NCBI GenBank assembly: GCA_977006965.1
Contig: OZ345365.1
Coordinates: 186,001-250,000, forward strand
Length of the DNA: 64,000 bases
Origin: Phymatolithon calcareum
Taxonomy: Eukaryota; Rhodophyta; Florideophyceae; Hapalidiales
Reading direction: 5' to 3'
Position 1 is the first letter of the stretch, and each line of letters opens with the position of its first letter. Positions 19,532 through 29,500 of this stretch are shown here, one piece after another. The notes beneath the pieces were generated by a model. It saw only the letters and a list, made by a program, of their open reading frames with translations. It was not told where the DNA came from and did no database searches. Both the position numbers and the translations under genes were made by a program.

Positions 19532-20109
19532 CCCCTCCCTCTTGGCGTTATTTCGGGGGATGCCCAGAAATGGCGGGAAAAGTATACACGTGGAGGCACA
19601 CGTGGCGTTTTGGACATAAAATATCAAATATTGCTGACAGTGGAGGTACGTCCAAGGGCCAACCTCCAAACTGCGCAACCACCGCACGCGAGCGAAACGA
19701 CAGCACGAGCGAGCAAACCAACGAGCGGACACGCGCGCGAACAACACGGCGACTATCCACGCAACGTGAGCGACGGCCCGAGCGAGTTCCGAGAGCAACC
19801 GTTGGACTTTTAGCGATCTGCGGCCGCCGCGGCATGATAGCCAAACACCGGTGCGTGCGGCGTGGGATGTGCTAGCGGAAGGTGTCTGTCACTGACGATC
19901 GGCCCCGCAACCCCTTCCGGTGTTTGGACAGTCGGTCGCAACATGGCGGTCACCAAGCAGACAGCGAGTAAGTCCACGGGTGGAAGAGCTCCGAAGAAGG
20001 AACACGCTACGGAGGCTGCGCGCGCCGTCAAGCATCCTGGGGAGGCCAGGGTGCACGGGATGACGGCGTGCTGGGTGGAGCAGAAAGAAGACGGCGGCCT
20101 GCGCTACTG
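19532..20109. other. Foreign GC-rich segment inside copia-1
   Basis: Copia homology stops at about 20110, within codons for EDWMS of reverse transcriptase, and resumes at the LTR. The gap sequence is much GC-richer, has no copia motifs, and carries the histone H3-like frame. It may be captured host DNA or a later insertion with deletion. Confidence 0.6.
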
Positions 20110-20110
20110 A
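19943..20110 (+). pseudogene. Histone H3 N-terminal tail fragment
   Basis: The plus frame from ATG 19943 reads MAVTKQTASKSTGGRAPKK followed by EHATEAAR. Against the universal H3 tail, 19 of the first 26 residues match, including K4, K9, S10 and K18; R2, R8, K14 and K23 are changed. After residue 26 similarity ends and an unrelated 29-residue tail follows to a stop at the junction with copia-1 pol. The histone fold is absent, so this cannot make a nucleosomal histone. It is antisense to the element. It could be an exon-1 fragment of a host H3 gene with its leader, or of a diverged H3 variant. Confidence 0.7.
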
Positions 20111-21184
20111 CATCCAGTCTTCCACACAGAGCTGCCAGAGACGTCCTGACTCGACAGGACCATAGGCAGGTTTGATGAGCTTCCAGACTTCATCAATATA
20201 GTCTGACCAACCTTTTGGTGGGCGCATGTATATATCGCGCTGAAGCGTTCCTGCTTGTAGATAGGCCCCAGGGATATCGATGGTTGCAAGCCTGAAATGC
20301 ATAAGCGCAGCCAAAGAAAGGAGTATCCGTATTCCAAAAAACTGTGCCGTTGAATAGTCTTTCCGAAGCTCTTCCTTTTCCTTGTCGCGATTTCCGTGTG
20401 GAACGAGTCTGCATTTCAGCTTCAGCTTGCCTTGGATACCATCGTTCTTGATTTCGAAAAAGTGATGGGAGCTGATTATGTTGGATCCCCGTGGCACGTG
20501 TCGAATGCTTACAGGAATGAAGGCTCCTTTATCGACGTAGTTGCTCTTTTCTTTTGCAATTGCCTTATCGAGAATCCATCTCGGTGCGAACTGCAATTTA
20601 GTTTCTGAGACAGGAGAGAGTCCTATGATTTCTCTTATTCTGTGAAGTATCCGTTGTTCAGAAGATTCCAAAGAACAAGGAATTTCATTAGGACGTCTTG
20701 AGGGATACTCTACAATGTCTTTGGACTGATCGAAGGCGGTTGAAACAGTGCCGATATCCATGGAGGGGACATTCACCTTCTTATCAGATAAGGAAACGGA
20801 ACCGAAGAAAGAGCAGGAAAGAGGATGCATGGACCATAGAGACTGTTCCTCTTGAACAGAAGAGCTGTCGGAATCCCCAGTGTTATTTCCGGGACTTGAA
20901 ATTGGGTCATTAATCTCTGGTACCGGATTTGGGTCATCATCGGGGCCAACGAAAGAAAGTTCTCCGAGCTCAAGGACGTCGAGCTCGTGAAGAAGTGAGG
21001 AGGATGGAGCCAGACGAATGTCCTCGTATGCCACTTGGAATGGCCAACCCTTGAGCTTTGAAGTATTGCAGATGAGCGCAAAATACTTTTCTGCTTTAAG
21101 GACGAAATCCAGATGCCATTTTCCGAATTTGGTCTCTTTCTTGAAATAGTAAACCGGGTCTTTGGCGTTAGGATGTGTTGCCAA
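20110..21184 (-). pseudogene. copia-1 reverse transcriptase, N-terminal part
   Basis: A frame starting at 21184 (minus) contains an acidic linker, then the copia RT start: ATIDIPGAYLQAGTLQRDIY with its first catalytic Asp, and KLIKPAYGPVESGRLWQ. The second catalytic pair (xxDD) and RNase H are absent because of the junction at 20110; the rest of the frame to 19889 is antisense of the foreign segment. The YGPVESGRLWQ form differs from the usual YGLKQAPR of plant copia and recalls, from memory, the GalEa/PyRE10G-like branches. Confidence 0.75.
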
Positions 21185-21442
21185 CCGGATGAACGTTCTT
21201 TGTGGTTAAGAGCAAGCTGAGAGCTCTCCATGAAACCTGTTTGTGATGCGATGTGACTATCTTGTCGGTGAGCGCACTCTTTGGTAGACCACAGAGAGAT
21301 GGAGTGTATCCTCTAGCGAGCTCAAAGCTGCTCAGGATCTTTCCACCATGAAGGACGTTTTTGAGGAAAGTAGCCCTTGAGAGAATCTCATAGTCTGACT
21401 TGTAAATTCCTCGCACGCTGCGAAGATGCTGTTCGTCTTTGA

Positions 21443-22561
21443 TTAAACGCTGTACGAAGAGTCGGATGGTAGCGTTACCGGATTCGACGGAGCCAATCTT
21501 GTTGTGCCGTCGTGCAGGTCTCGGATCAAATGAACAGTGATGGAATTTTCACATGGATCTAATAACCTCATTGTTAAACTCTGGATCTCCGGAAGTGGTT
21601 CGACGTGGACCATACACATTGAACCAGTGCGTAATAACCATTTTGAACACATCGTCCATATCACGTGAAGACATGAGGACGGTAGCAGAAAAGCCAGTCG
21701 CAACGTCTTTCATGTGAAGAATGCGGAGGTTTCCAAGCTCTTGAACTTACATGAAGTCAAGCTGGAGGTGTTCATTGAAGGTAGCAAGGATCTTGCTTAA
21801 GGATACCTTTTTCGCATTTAGCGGACGTCCAGTCTGTTTGCAACTAGTGCACTTTGCATATGCCCACTCGAGTGCATTTTGAAGGATAGGAGTGTAAATT
21901 CCAGCTCGTTTACATATCTCACGCATGTCCCGGACAGTGAGGTGTGTGTAAACGTGGAGCTTTGTTGCGAAGTTTCGGGCGACTTTTGAGTCGGAAATGC
22001 TCGGGTAGGATGAGGAAGTGGAAGATAGAAACGGAGCTTCCCTGTCCAGCAAAGCAGAAGAATAAAATGATTTGGTGGAGGTAAAGAATGACTTAAATGC
22101 CTTCGATTGGGATGTAACAAGGTGCAAATAAGTTCGAAGAGTGTTTTTGTCTCCTGAAGTATATGTAGGAAGAATCAAGCGGTGAAGAGACAGATTGAGA
22201 ACATTGGACGGAATTTCGAGAAGATTTTGGTCCCCGAACAAATTGGATCGAGAAAGTATATGATTACCAAGAAGCAAAGGACCGTCACCTTTTGTGAGAT
22301 AGAAAGGCAGCTGGACATTTCGACCATTGAGATCTGTGGTATTGAGCTTCCACAAAGCTATGGTCAGCTTGGGATCACTGCCTTTCGGACCGTAGGCATG
22401 TTAGAATGGAGCACAATCAAGAGGATGTAGAACAAGATCAATTCCCATAGCAATACAAAGGGCAGCAGCAGATTCGATTCCGCCGACACTACACGGACAA
22501 CCGATGTCAAGGACTGGATTTGGACCCAGGAGGGATGGACTAACATCGGATGGGGCTCCAA
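21443..22561 (-). pseudogene. copia-1 protease and integrase remnants
   Basis: The best piece is 21747-22355, with a protease C-terminal part (LLLGNHILSRSNLF) and an integrase zinc domain HVYTHLT...CTSC (HHCC). NEHLQLDFM at its end gives the first integrase Asp. Upstream, around 22.5 kb, LDIGCPCSVGG fits a protease active site with Ile in place of Ser/Thr. Downstream, around 21.6 kb, GDPEFNNEVIRS fits the second integrase Asp. Frames change repeatedly, so this is dead. Confidence 0.7.
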
Positions 22562-22570
22562 CGCCAGATG

Positions 22571-22840
22571 TTAGGCATGTCTGTGCTTGGAAGGGTTGGA
22601 GCCCATTCGAAAATGCTGGTCTTGTTCAGAGCTTGATCGATCCTTTTTCTCAGCAGGATTATCGTACCCGCCTTGAGAGCGGATCTGCTTCGTGACAAAC
22701 GATGGTTGAGGACAAGAATCATGTCCACGTTTGTGCTTTGAGGAGCCACAGTCGTAGCAGAATGATGCAGAACCACTTGGTCCGACACGAGGAGGACGTG
22801 TCGAGCGATTGTTTCGGCGCTTCCCAATACGCCCTTGCAA
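22571..22840 (-). pseudogene. copia-1 nucleocapsid zinc knuckle region
   Basis: The minus frame has FCYDCGSSKHKRGHDSCPQ, matching the CCHC retroviral zinc knuckle (Cys, Cys, His, Cys), used for RNA packaging. It is downstream of the gag frame in the expected order but in another frame. Confidence 0.65.
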
Positions 22841-22861
22841 TCGTGAGGGAAGTGAGGGTCT

Positions 22862-23923
22862 CTACTGCGTGGATGTTTTGCGATTTTGAAGGCTAGATTC
22901 GCGATTCTTGAGCTGCGAATTCTCTCTCGATGAAGAGTTAAACGCCAGTAGGGCCTTATTTACTCTCTGACCGATAAGATTTTCGATCTCTGCAGGGGTC
23001 ATCGAAACGGATGGTTTCGGTGAGGAGGAAATGTTGCGCAAGACTGCAACAGCGTCATCAAGATGAAGACGGAATCGGGTTCCGGAACTGAAAAGCATCT
23101 GATTGGCGGCCTTATCAGATGGCTTATTCAATTCTTTGACGCTTTTCGCAACAGACCCCAGATCGTTCACTAATTCGTTTAGTTTGGATCGAACGTGAAC
23201 TGCTTTGCGAGCTGCTTTCTGGAGGGTGTCCTTCTTATAGATCTGCAAGGATCGATCCTCCCGAAGCTCTTTATGCTGACCTAAAATGTGGTAAACCTTC
23301 GAATGATCTGCAGGACTCAGACGAAGAGAGGGATCAGGTTCGTTCCGCTTGCGGGACTCGGCGAACCCGATCAACTGAAGCTTAGCACTAGTCAGGGTAT
23401 CCTCGCTGAGTGATGCATTACTGAGCAGTGTGATCGCCAGAACTTCCCGAACTTGGGACGAGGCAGATGTTCCTGCGTGCATTAGATGTTCAGCTGCAAG
23501 ACCACGGAACCTAGAGACGAAGGTCTGAAGATCCTCTCCCTTACGACGACGGCAGTTTGTGACCGCATGGAAGGAAGCTATCAGTCTGGTGACGACTGCA
23601 ATGGGTGGTTCAACAGCAATTATGTTGACTATTTCCCTTACAGCTTCAATTTGGTCTTCCTGATCGAAATCTGCAAGGCCGTGAGAATGAGCCTCATCGA
23701 CGATAGACTTCTGAGCCGTGGGCAGACCTCGATCGTATAGCTGACGAGTTAACGTGGCGAATACAGTCTGGTAGACGCGGTCTGTGCCCTTCTTTGCGGC
23801 TTCCGAGATGGTGGTCACCCATCTAGAAATCTCGCAACGCCAGACCTCCATGTCCTCGGTTGGACTGAACATGGGAGTGTCTGTCGGCGAATGACCTTTC
23901 GAGGAACCAGGCGCTGGGCCCAT
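22862..23923 (-). CDS. copia-1 gag
   Basis: An open 353-codon frame, mostly alpha-helical, with motifs of copia gag (ASFHAVTNCRRRKGEDLQTF, VSRFRGLAAEHL). Its start codon at 23923-23921 lies only three bases inside the LTR edge and within the tRNA primer binding site. It is the only unbroken gene of the element. A C-terminal charged region precedes the separate zinc knuckle frame. Confidence 0.8.
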   Translation of the reverse strand: MGPAPGSSKGHSPTDTPMFSPTEDMEVWRCEISRWVTTISEAAKKGTDRVYQTVFATLTRQLYDRGLPTAQKSIVDEAHSHGLADFDQEDQIEAVREIVNIIAVEPPIAVVTRLIASFHAVTNCRRRKGEDLQTFVSRFRGLAAEHLMHAGTSASSQVREVLAITLLSNASLSEDTLTSAKLQLIGFAESRKRNEPDPSLRLSPADHSKVYHILGQHKELREDRSLQIYKKDTLQKAARKAVHVRSKLNELVNDLGSVAKSVKELNKPSDKAANQMLFSSGTRFRLHLDDAVAVLRNISSSPKPSVSMTPAEIENLIGQRVNKALLAFNSSSRENSQLKNRESSLQNRKTSTQ

Positions 23924-23926
23924 AAC
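23911..23926 (-). promoter_or_regulatory. copia-1 primer binding site (initiator tRNA-Met half)
   Basis: Immediately inside the LTR, the minus strand reads GTTATGGGCCCAGCGC. This is complementary to the anticodon arm of initiator tRNA-Met (GCTGGGCCCATAAC), not to its 3' CCA end. Drosophila copia primes from a tRNA-Met half molecule at the same kind of site. The ATG in it is also the gag start. Confidence 0.8.
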
Positions 23927-24202
23927 TGTGGTAGGTAGTACGACGTGTACGTGCGGTAGCGAGCGCCTGTATCGGAAGGCTGTGTTCGAGTGGGGAGAGC
24001 GCGCGCGCAGATGGCAAAATGAAAGGGTACGAAAATACCCCCCAGACCAACTGTCTCACTCTCCTGTCTGGGTTCCTCCTTTTACTGCTCGGAAAATCCA
24101 GGAGATTACAAAGGGAGATGTGGAAGAATGTGATTGGCCATATAGTGACCAATAGCGAATAGGAGGATGCGGTGCTACACGTGTAGGCATTATGATGCCA
24201 CC
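23927..24202 (-). repeat. copia-1 LTR (5' LTR of the element), with TSD at 24203-24207
   Basis: Same ends as the left LTR apart from one terminal base; ACGTA follows. Confidence 0.9.
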
Positions 24203-24395
24203 ACGTAACCTTGTCATAAACTTGCCCCCAAAGTCCAAATGACCACTGCAGAGGTCATTTCGAATAGTAGGGATATGATTAAAAAGTAGAAGCAGTAGAG
24301 GCCGAACATGAAGTCGAAAACGCTTGTATAAACCGGACCTCAAAAAGAGATGCAGAAAATGGCAGTTGATACCGTCCAAAGAAAATGTCCGAAAT

Positions 24396-24503
24396 CAAAA
24401 TGGAAACGTAAGCGAAGGATTGCAGCGCAACGAAAAGTCTCTCAGGTGCAATGATAATTGACTAAGGGAGCTTCAATAAAACAGAAATCCATCCATCCAT
24501 TCC
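24396..24503 (+). mobile_element. LINE-G 3' end
   Basis: GTAAGCGAAGGATTGCAGCG, GGGAGCTTCAATAAAACAG and an (ATCC)n tail recur at 50104-50205. Only the 3' UTR and tail are present. The flanks 24208-24395 and 24504-24660 hold the transposon end and nothing else recognised. Confidence 0.6.
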
Positions 24504-24666
24504 AGAAAGAAACAGGTTCATCCTTCTTGCGACAAAAAGACATGAGGGGGACTGCCAGTTCTGCGTAATAATGCCAGCATGTGCAAATACTCCGTGCGTC
24601 CCGCGTTCGAAACGTCCGTCTCACGAACCGCTACGTGTTGGCATGACGGCATCATAAACTATCACA

Positions 24667-26093
24667 ATGCCAGTCGTCCCATCCCCCTGTCCTGCGGCCG
24701 TCAGGAACTGTTCACCCGTCAGAGCCCCTGAACCCGCCGCGCGTCGCCCGTGCAGTATTGGCTGCGATGTTCGCACCGCTTCTGCTCATCCGCGCCCTCG
24801 ACATGGTGGTGTCGCTGCGTCGCTGCGTGCCGAATCTTCGCTCGCTGCCTTGCGGCAACTTCTCCAGCATAGTATTCTCTGCGAACGGCGTGCGCCTGCA
24901 GCGCATCTCCAACCTGTCGAATTGGGAAGCGCCAAACGTGTCTGCCGACTCGACGCTTACGATTTCCGTCTGCAACACTGGCAACTATCGCGTGCACGAC
25001 ACCGCGATGCGCGGCTTGAGTCTTGTCCCGACCCGCGCGCAACATCGGGCGGGGGGCGCATGTGCGCGTGCGCGTGCAGGGGCGGGCAACTTGTACGTCA
25101 CGAAGCGACTTGTCGTCGGCATCGTGCTGCCGGAGTGGGAGCGGCATGCCATGCACCTTGTGGAGCATATCAGGACGGCGGTAGTTGGAAGGGTCATTGA
25201 TGGTCAAGTTGGGGATACTGTGCTAACCTCCACAACGACATGCACAGTCTGTGCATGTCGTTGTGGAGGTTACGGACTCGGCGAATGTGCAGATTTTGCC
25301 TGGGACGCGCGATTTGCATATCGGGAAGGAAACGCTGGTCAGTGATGTTGTGCATATTTCGCCACGTGGGGACTCGTGCGCTGAATATGTGTAGCGGAAA
25401 TGCAAGTTGGGGATTCTGCAAACGTTAAGGGGTCCGATGGGCAGGCTACTGTGTTGATTCGCGATGGACATCTGGATGATGAGACAGTTGACACTGGTTG
25501 TCTGGGTCGTGACGCGTATATGAACGTCACCAAGAACGGCGTTTCGAATGTGCGGAACGTGGCTGAGTTGCATATTTACGATGGACATCTTTCAGATGAT
25601 TGTCTCGATGCCGGTAATCCTACAGGGTGCCAACGTCAATGTCAATGTGACGAATGTCGGGAATGTGGAGGATTGCAGTGAGGTGCACATTGTCGACGCA
25701 GAGCTTGTCGATAAGATCGTTAACGCAAAGCGCGTTGATAATTCGTACATCAAGGTTGAAGCGGTGAATCTCCGCAACGTGAATGCACATTCGGTCATCG
25801 TAAACAAGGGCGAACTTGTGGATGATGTTGTGGATACCGGCGCATTGATCGATTCGGATATACGCGTCACCCTTACGAAGGTGGGCAACGTGCGTTGGGC
25901 ACACTTTTTGAACATCTACGGCGGCGAATTGGTTGATAAAGTCGTGGATGTCACTTTCGTGAAGGATACAGATGTATCAGTTGTGACCCGCGATGTGGGA
26001 AATGCGCACGCGAAGTCCTCGATCGTTATCCATGGCGGCGAACTCAGTCCGTCAGGCGCGGGAAGCTTACGATGGACTTGTACGACGTGGAAA
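24667..26093 (+). pseudogene. Gene for a 37-38-residue repeat protein, 5' part, broken
   Basis: Unrecognised family. The coding signal switches frame (24758-25345, 25260-25390, 25400-25620, then 25548-26040). The best units run from 25660 on, each about 37-38 residues: a lead NV, then an I/V-rich strand, GELVDDVVDTG-like centre, a D-rich turn (LIDSDIRV) and KVGNV. Clear starts are NVEDCSEVHIVDAELVDKIV, NVNAHSVIVNKGELVDDVVD and NVRWAHFLNIYGGELVDKVV. The pattern suggests a beta-solenoid or surface repeat protein, as inference only. Introns or indels could explain the frame changes. The early part is GC-rich. The gene is interrupted at 26093 by copia-2 and resumes at 30871. Confidence 0.6.
25224..25272. 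repeat. Perfect inverted repeat, 24-bp arms, 1-base loop
   Basis: The first arm ends CATGCACAG, one T, then CTGTGCATG begins the second; every base of the 24-bp arms (25224-25247, 25249-25272) pairs. It sits inside the repeat-protein gene at a point where the reading frame changes. Confidence 0.9.
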
Positions 26094-26325
26094 TGATAGC
26101 TTCGCCACTCACACACGTGGTGGACTACTCCACGTGTACCTCGCATGCCTGCACCCTACTGCACCCTCACCAGGCAAGCCAGGCACGAGACTAGTGACTG
26201 GCGCATGCCGTCTGCATGCCGCACTATGTGTGCCTGCGTGTGTCTCCTGGCACGCAGGGCCACCAGAAAACCATAAGTAGACTAGCTAGCCCCTCAGGAG
26301 TAAAGGTAGAGGTTAGAAGCCAACA
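26094..26325 (+). repeat. copia-2 5' LTR, 51-bp deletion, TSD GGAAA at 26089
   Basis: After TGATAGCTTCGC the sequence jumps straight to CACTCACACACG, while the right LTR has 51 more bases ending in a second AGCTTCGC. The deletion endpoints are the two AGCTTCGC copies. The LTR also holds an ACACGTGG/CCACGTGT inverted repeat. Confidence 0.9.
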
Positions 26326-26337
26326 GGTTATGGGCCT
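26326..26337 (+). promoter_or_regulatory. copia-2 primer binding site (initiator tRNA-Met half)
   Basis: GGTTATGGGCCT directly follows CAACA of the LTR, the same arrangement as Drosophila copia. Eleven bases fit the anticodon arm of initiator tRNA-Met; the match then weakens. Confidence 0.75.
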
Positions 26338-26535
26338 ACGCCGCTAACCACTCACACGCTGGAGCGCTCGAAGCGCAAGAACCGTAATCCAGATCCCGAC
26401 TACACCGCTCGGGCCATAGCTTACCTATCCCAACGGCGAACATCGCCTACTCCCGCCACCAATTCCGGCGACGCCGCTGTCGCCACTACTCCTACCAACA
26501 CTGCGGCTATCCGATCTGCCGCCTCCGCTCCTGTC

Positions 26536-29500
26536 ATGGACGATTCGAATCGCGTCCCTACTCGCCCGTGGCCAACCGATGGCGTGACCAAACTGTTCGC
26601 AGATGCGACTAATCACCGCGACTGGCGCCTTTGCGTCGACGCAGTTACCCAGGGCCAGCGCGCTGAGAAACTCTTGACTCGCGCTCCCCTGGACACTGAC
26701 CAAGTCGAAGTCGCCCAAGCTGCCCTTCTCAAATCTTTTATGATGCTCACTGTCCACGGATCATTTCGTCAAGCTATATCTCCGATGACCGCGCTAGAGG
26801 CGTACGTCCACCTATGCGGTCTCGCTCCTCAGACATCTATTCACGAGGTAGCCCACTCTGCGAAGGTCAAGAACCTAGATTCGTACCCTACACCGGCCGC
26901 TTACGTCGCCGCCCACCGAAGTCGCCACGACCAACTTCTCTCCGCTGATGCCAGCCATTATCTCGCATCCCCATCCGCATATATCGCAGATCTGCTCGGC
27001 GGTCTCCCAAACACACCCAACTCCCACGCTCTAACTGAGCTATACGCCTACCTACCGGACATTCAAAAGAACGATACCACCGCTAGCCGTCTCACTGCTG
27101 CGATTCTTCGTCTACCGACATCCAGCAAGGGAAATCGGAACACCAGAAACTCCGGCGCGCCTACAGATCGCCCGCGCTATGGTCGCCGCCCCGGAGACCC
27201 GACAGTCACCAACTATAGCTGCATGCTGCACAAAATGGACAACCACAAGCAAGATGACGATCGGTGCCGCGCCATGCAAGCTCGCCGGGGCAGCCTGCCG
27301 AAACCTTCTGCCGCTGCAGTGACCATGGACCCGGAGTTTGTACATGCAGTCGCGGGGTCCCTCGCCGCCATGATGGAAGCTAGTAATGACCAAAACGACA
27401 ATGTAAACAACGATTCTCAGTACATGATCAGCCCCTTACTTGATTCTGCAGCTACACATCACCTTACAGCGTCAGTAGGAAAGTTGCGCCATCCGAGGCC
27501 ACTTCATGTCTCCGTTCAGCTCGCCAACCATGAAAGAGCGACTACTACTGCTGTAGGAAGCTCCTCAATCATGGGATCGCATTCTCCACTTCCACTTAGC
27601 GGTGCGCTTTGTGTGCCAGGCCTATCTCGCGACCTTGTGTCAGCAGGAAGACTGAGCAACGACTTCGATATAACCCTAAAACGGGACCGCTTTTACGTCA
27701 CTGAACCATCGCCTGGTGTGCCTAAAGATGTCGTGGCCACAGGAACCAGGCGAAACAACGTCTTTATGTTTGACGGGCCTGCAACTCGCTGTCGGAGCGA
27801 ACGGTTCTCAAAAGAACGCTCAAGTGGTGTGGTCCCCCGCTCTCTACAGCGCCTGCATGACACTTTCGCCCATGCTCATCCTGATGCTCTGCGACGGCTT
27901 ATGGTCGAAAAACCCCACTTGAAGAACCTGCTGCTCAAGTGCAAGGGAAACTATACGTGCACTCCATGCAACAGCGCCAAGCTCACTCGAGCACCCCACA
28001 GATCTGTGATGCGTGAAAACTGTAGGCCATTACACAAGCTGAGCTCGGACACTGCAGGGCCCCTGACGCAGACCACGAGAGGAAACCGATACTTCACAGT
28101 ACTCGCCGATCAGGCCACCGAGTACCTGATGGCACTCCCGACCCGCACGAAGGGTGCAGCTGGTGAAAGTTTAGTCGAAGCTGTTCGCCAACTGCAGCGT
28201 TCTTCAGGGTACAAAGTACGACGATTGCACTCTGATGGAGCAGGAGAGCTATCTGAAGGGACACCCAAGGCATACGCCAAAGCAGAGGGAATCACTTTAA
28301 CCAAATCAATTCCAAATGCTCCTCAGATGAATGGTCAATCAGAACGAGCAATCCGCACGTTGAAATCGTGCATCCGCACACAACTAACATCCTCTGGAAT
28401 GCCCAATTCTATGTGGGACTACGCTTTGGGAGACTGTGTCGCCAAACTGAACGCAATTCCTAGGCGTGGCTCCGTCTGCTCACCCCACCATAAGCTTTTC
28501 GGCTCACCTCCTCGCTTCCCTCTGCGGGCCCCTTTTGGTGCACAAGGTATTGTGCCAAACAAAGCCCGCAAGCCGAGCAGTCTTTCGATGCGCGGCATTA
28601 AATGTCGCTACCTTGCACCGCTGTCAGACGCGGTCGTCGCAGTTCGGGACGAAAAGTCACGAAAAATCATTGAGGCCCGCGGTGCTGATTTTGTACCGAT
28701 CAAGCCACGCGGACCCAATCAACCACCGTCTGAATCGCTGGCATCACCATCACTTGAAGGTCACGATAGTCTTCCATCCGCAACATTGACTTCTCGATCC
28801 AACTCAAGAATGAGACCACGAACGCCGCAGCCGACCACAATCATAGCGGGCAGTCGTCGCGTGCTTCGCAAACGCGCGACGCTGCGCAAACCAGCTCGGT
28901 TCCATGACGGTGACCTGGATGAAATCGGAGGTGCGCCGGCTGCATCTGCCGTTGCAGTGGAGCTCGACACACCAACTACACCACCGACCAATCCTCGCTC
29001 ACTTCGCGAAACGCGCAAGGGTCGTCATGCCCAATTTCACTTGTATTGGAAAAAGGCTCACGACCTCTTTATCGATACAAATTTAGCGTTGGGTGCTTGG
29101 GAACTGGTTGACCCAGAGCCGACAGACAAACCCGTCCCGCATCTTTGGGCATACCACTACAAAACAGCGCCTGGAGGGGCGTTACAGGCTGTATCAGCAC
29201 GCTGCACAGTTCGGGGCGACTTAATGCGTCCTGGTACGCATTTTGATCCGCTGCGTACAGCCGCCCAGTCGCCCTCGCACACTGCACGTCGCCTCTTGTA
29301 CGCCAGAGCAGCTCTCGCAGGGGAGTATATACGGTCAGCCGACGTTCCGAACGCCTACCCACGAGCTCCGTCGGATCCTTCGTATCGGGTAACAATGCAG
29401 CAACCCCGTCGTGCTGATGGAACTCTCACGTCGCCCGGAAAACTGATACGCGTGTCGCGCGCGCAAATGGGCAGTCCTGACGGGGGATACCTCTGGGAGC

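Larger units (their letters stand above)
19257..24202 (-). mobile_element. copia-1: decayed Ty1/copia element
   Basis: The 4946-bp element reads on the minus strand and is bounded by LTRs of 275 and 276 bp (19257-19531 and 23927-24202) beginning TGTGG and ending CCACA (CCACC on the right), with a 5-bp ACGTA duplication. Inside, in minus-strand order, are the tRNA primer site, gag, a zinc knuckle, protease, integrase and the start of reverse transcriptase. The rest of reverse transcriptase and RNase H are missing, replaced by about 580 bp of unrelated sequence with a histone H3-like segment. The LTRs differ at about six or seven positions, so the insertion is not recent. Confidence 0.9.
17285..24278. 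mobile_element. Putative DNA transposon with inverted ends, interrupted by copia-1
   Basis: The two ends are inverted copies of about 45 bp: TCATATCCCTACTATT, a short A-rich spacer, then a GACCACTGTAGTGGTC-like palindrome and ATTT. The left copy is at 17285-17329 and the right at 24278-24237. A third copy of the palindrome lies at 19227-19247 and a partial one near 17525, as subterminal repeats often do. If the ends begin at TCCC or CCC, flanking TA or ATAT could be the TSD, but this overlaps the inverted repeat and is ambiguous. The minus frames inside (17812-18501, 18598-18885) are candidates for its gene but show no DDE signature I recognise. Removing copia-1 leaves about 2 kb. Confidence 0.5.

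Noticed and set aside
19889-20109. C-terminal 70 codons of the copia-1 RT frame
   Set aside because: They are antisense translation of the foreign histone-like segment, not RT sequence.
17285-24278. piggyBac assignment because TTAA follows the right end
   Set aside because: The left flank is ATGG, not TTAA, and the internal frames show no piggyBac catalytic acids.
24667-25200. A 177-codon Arg/Ala/Cys-rich plus frame
   Set aside because: Composition is typical of a shifted frame in GC-rich coding sequence; frame 2 shows the repeat pattern instead.
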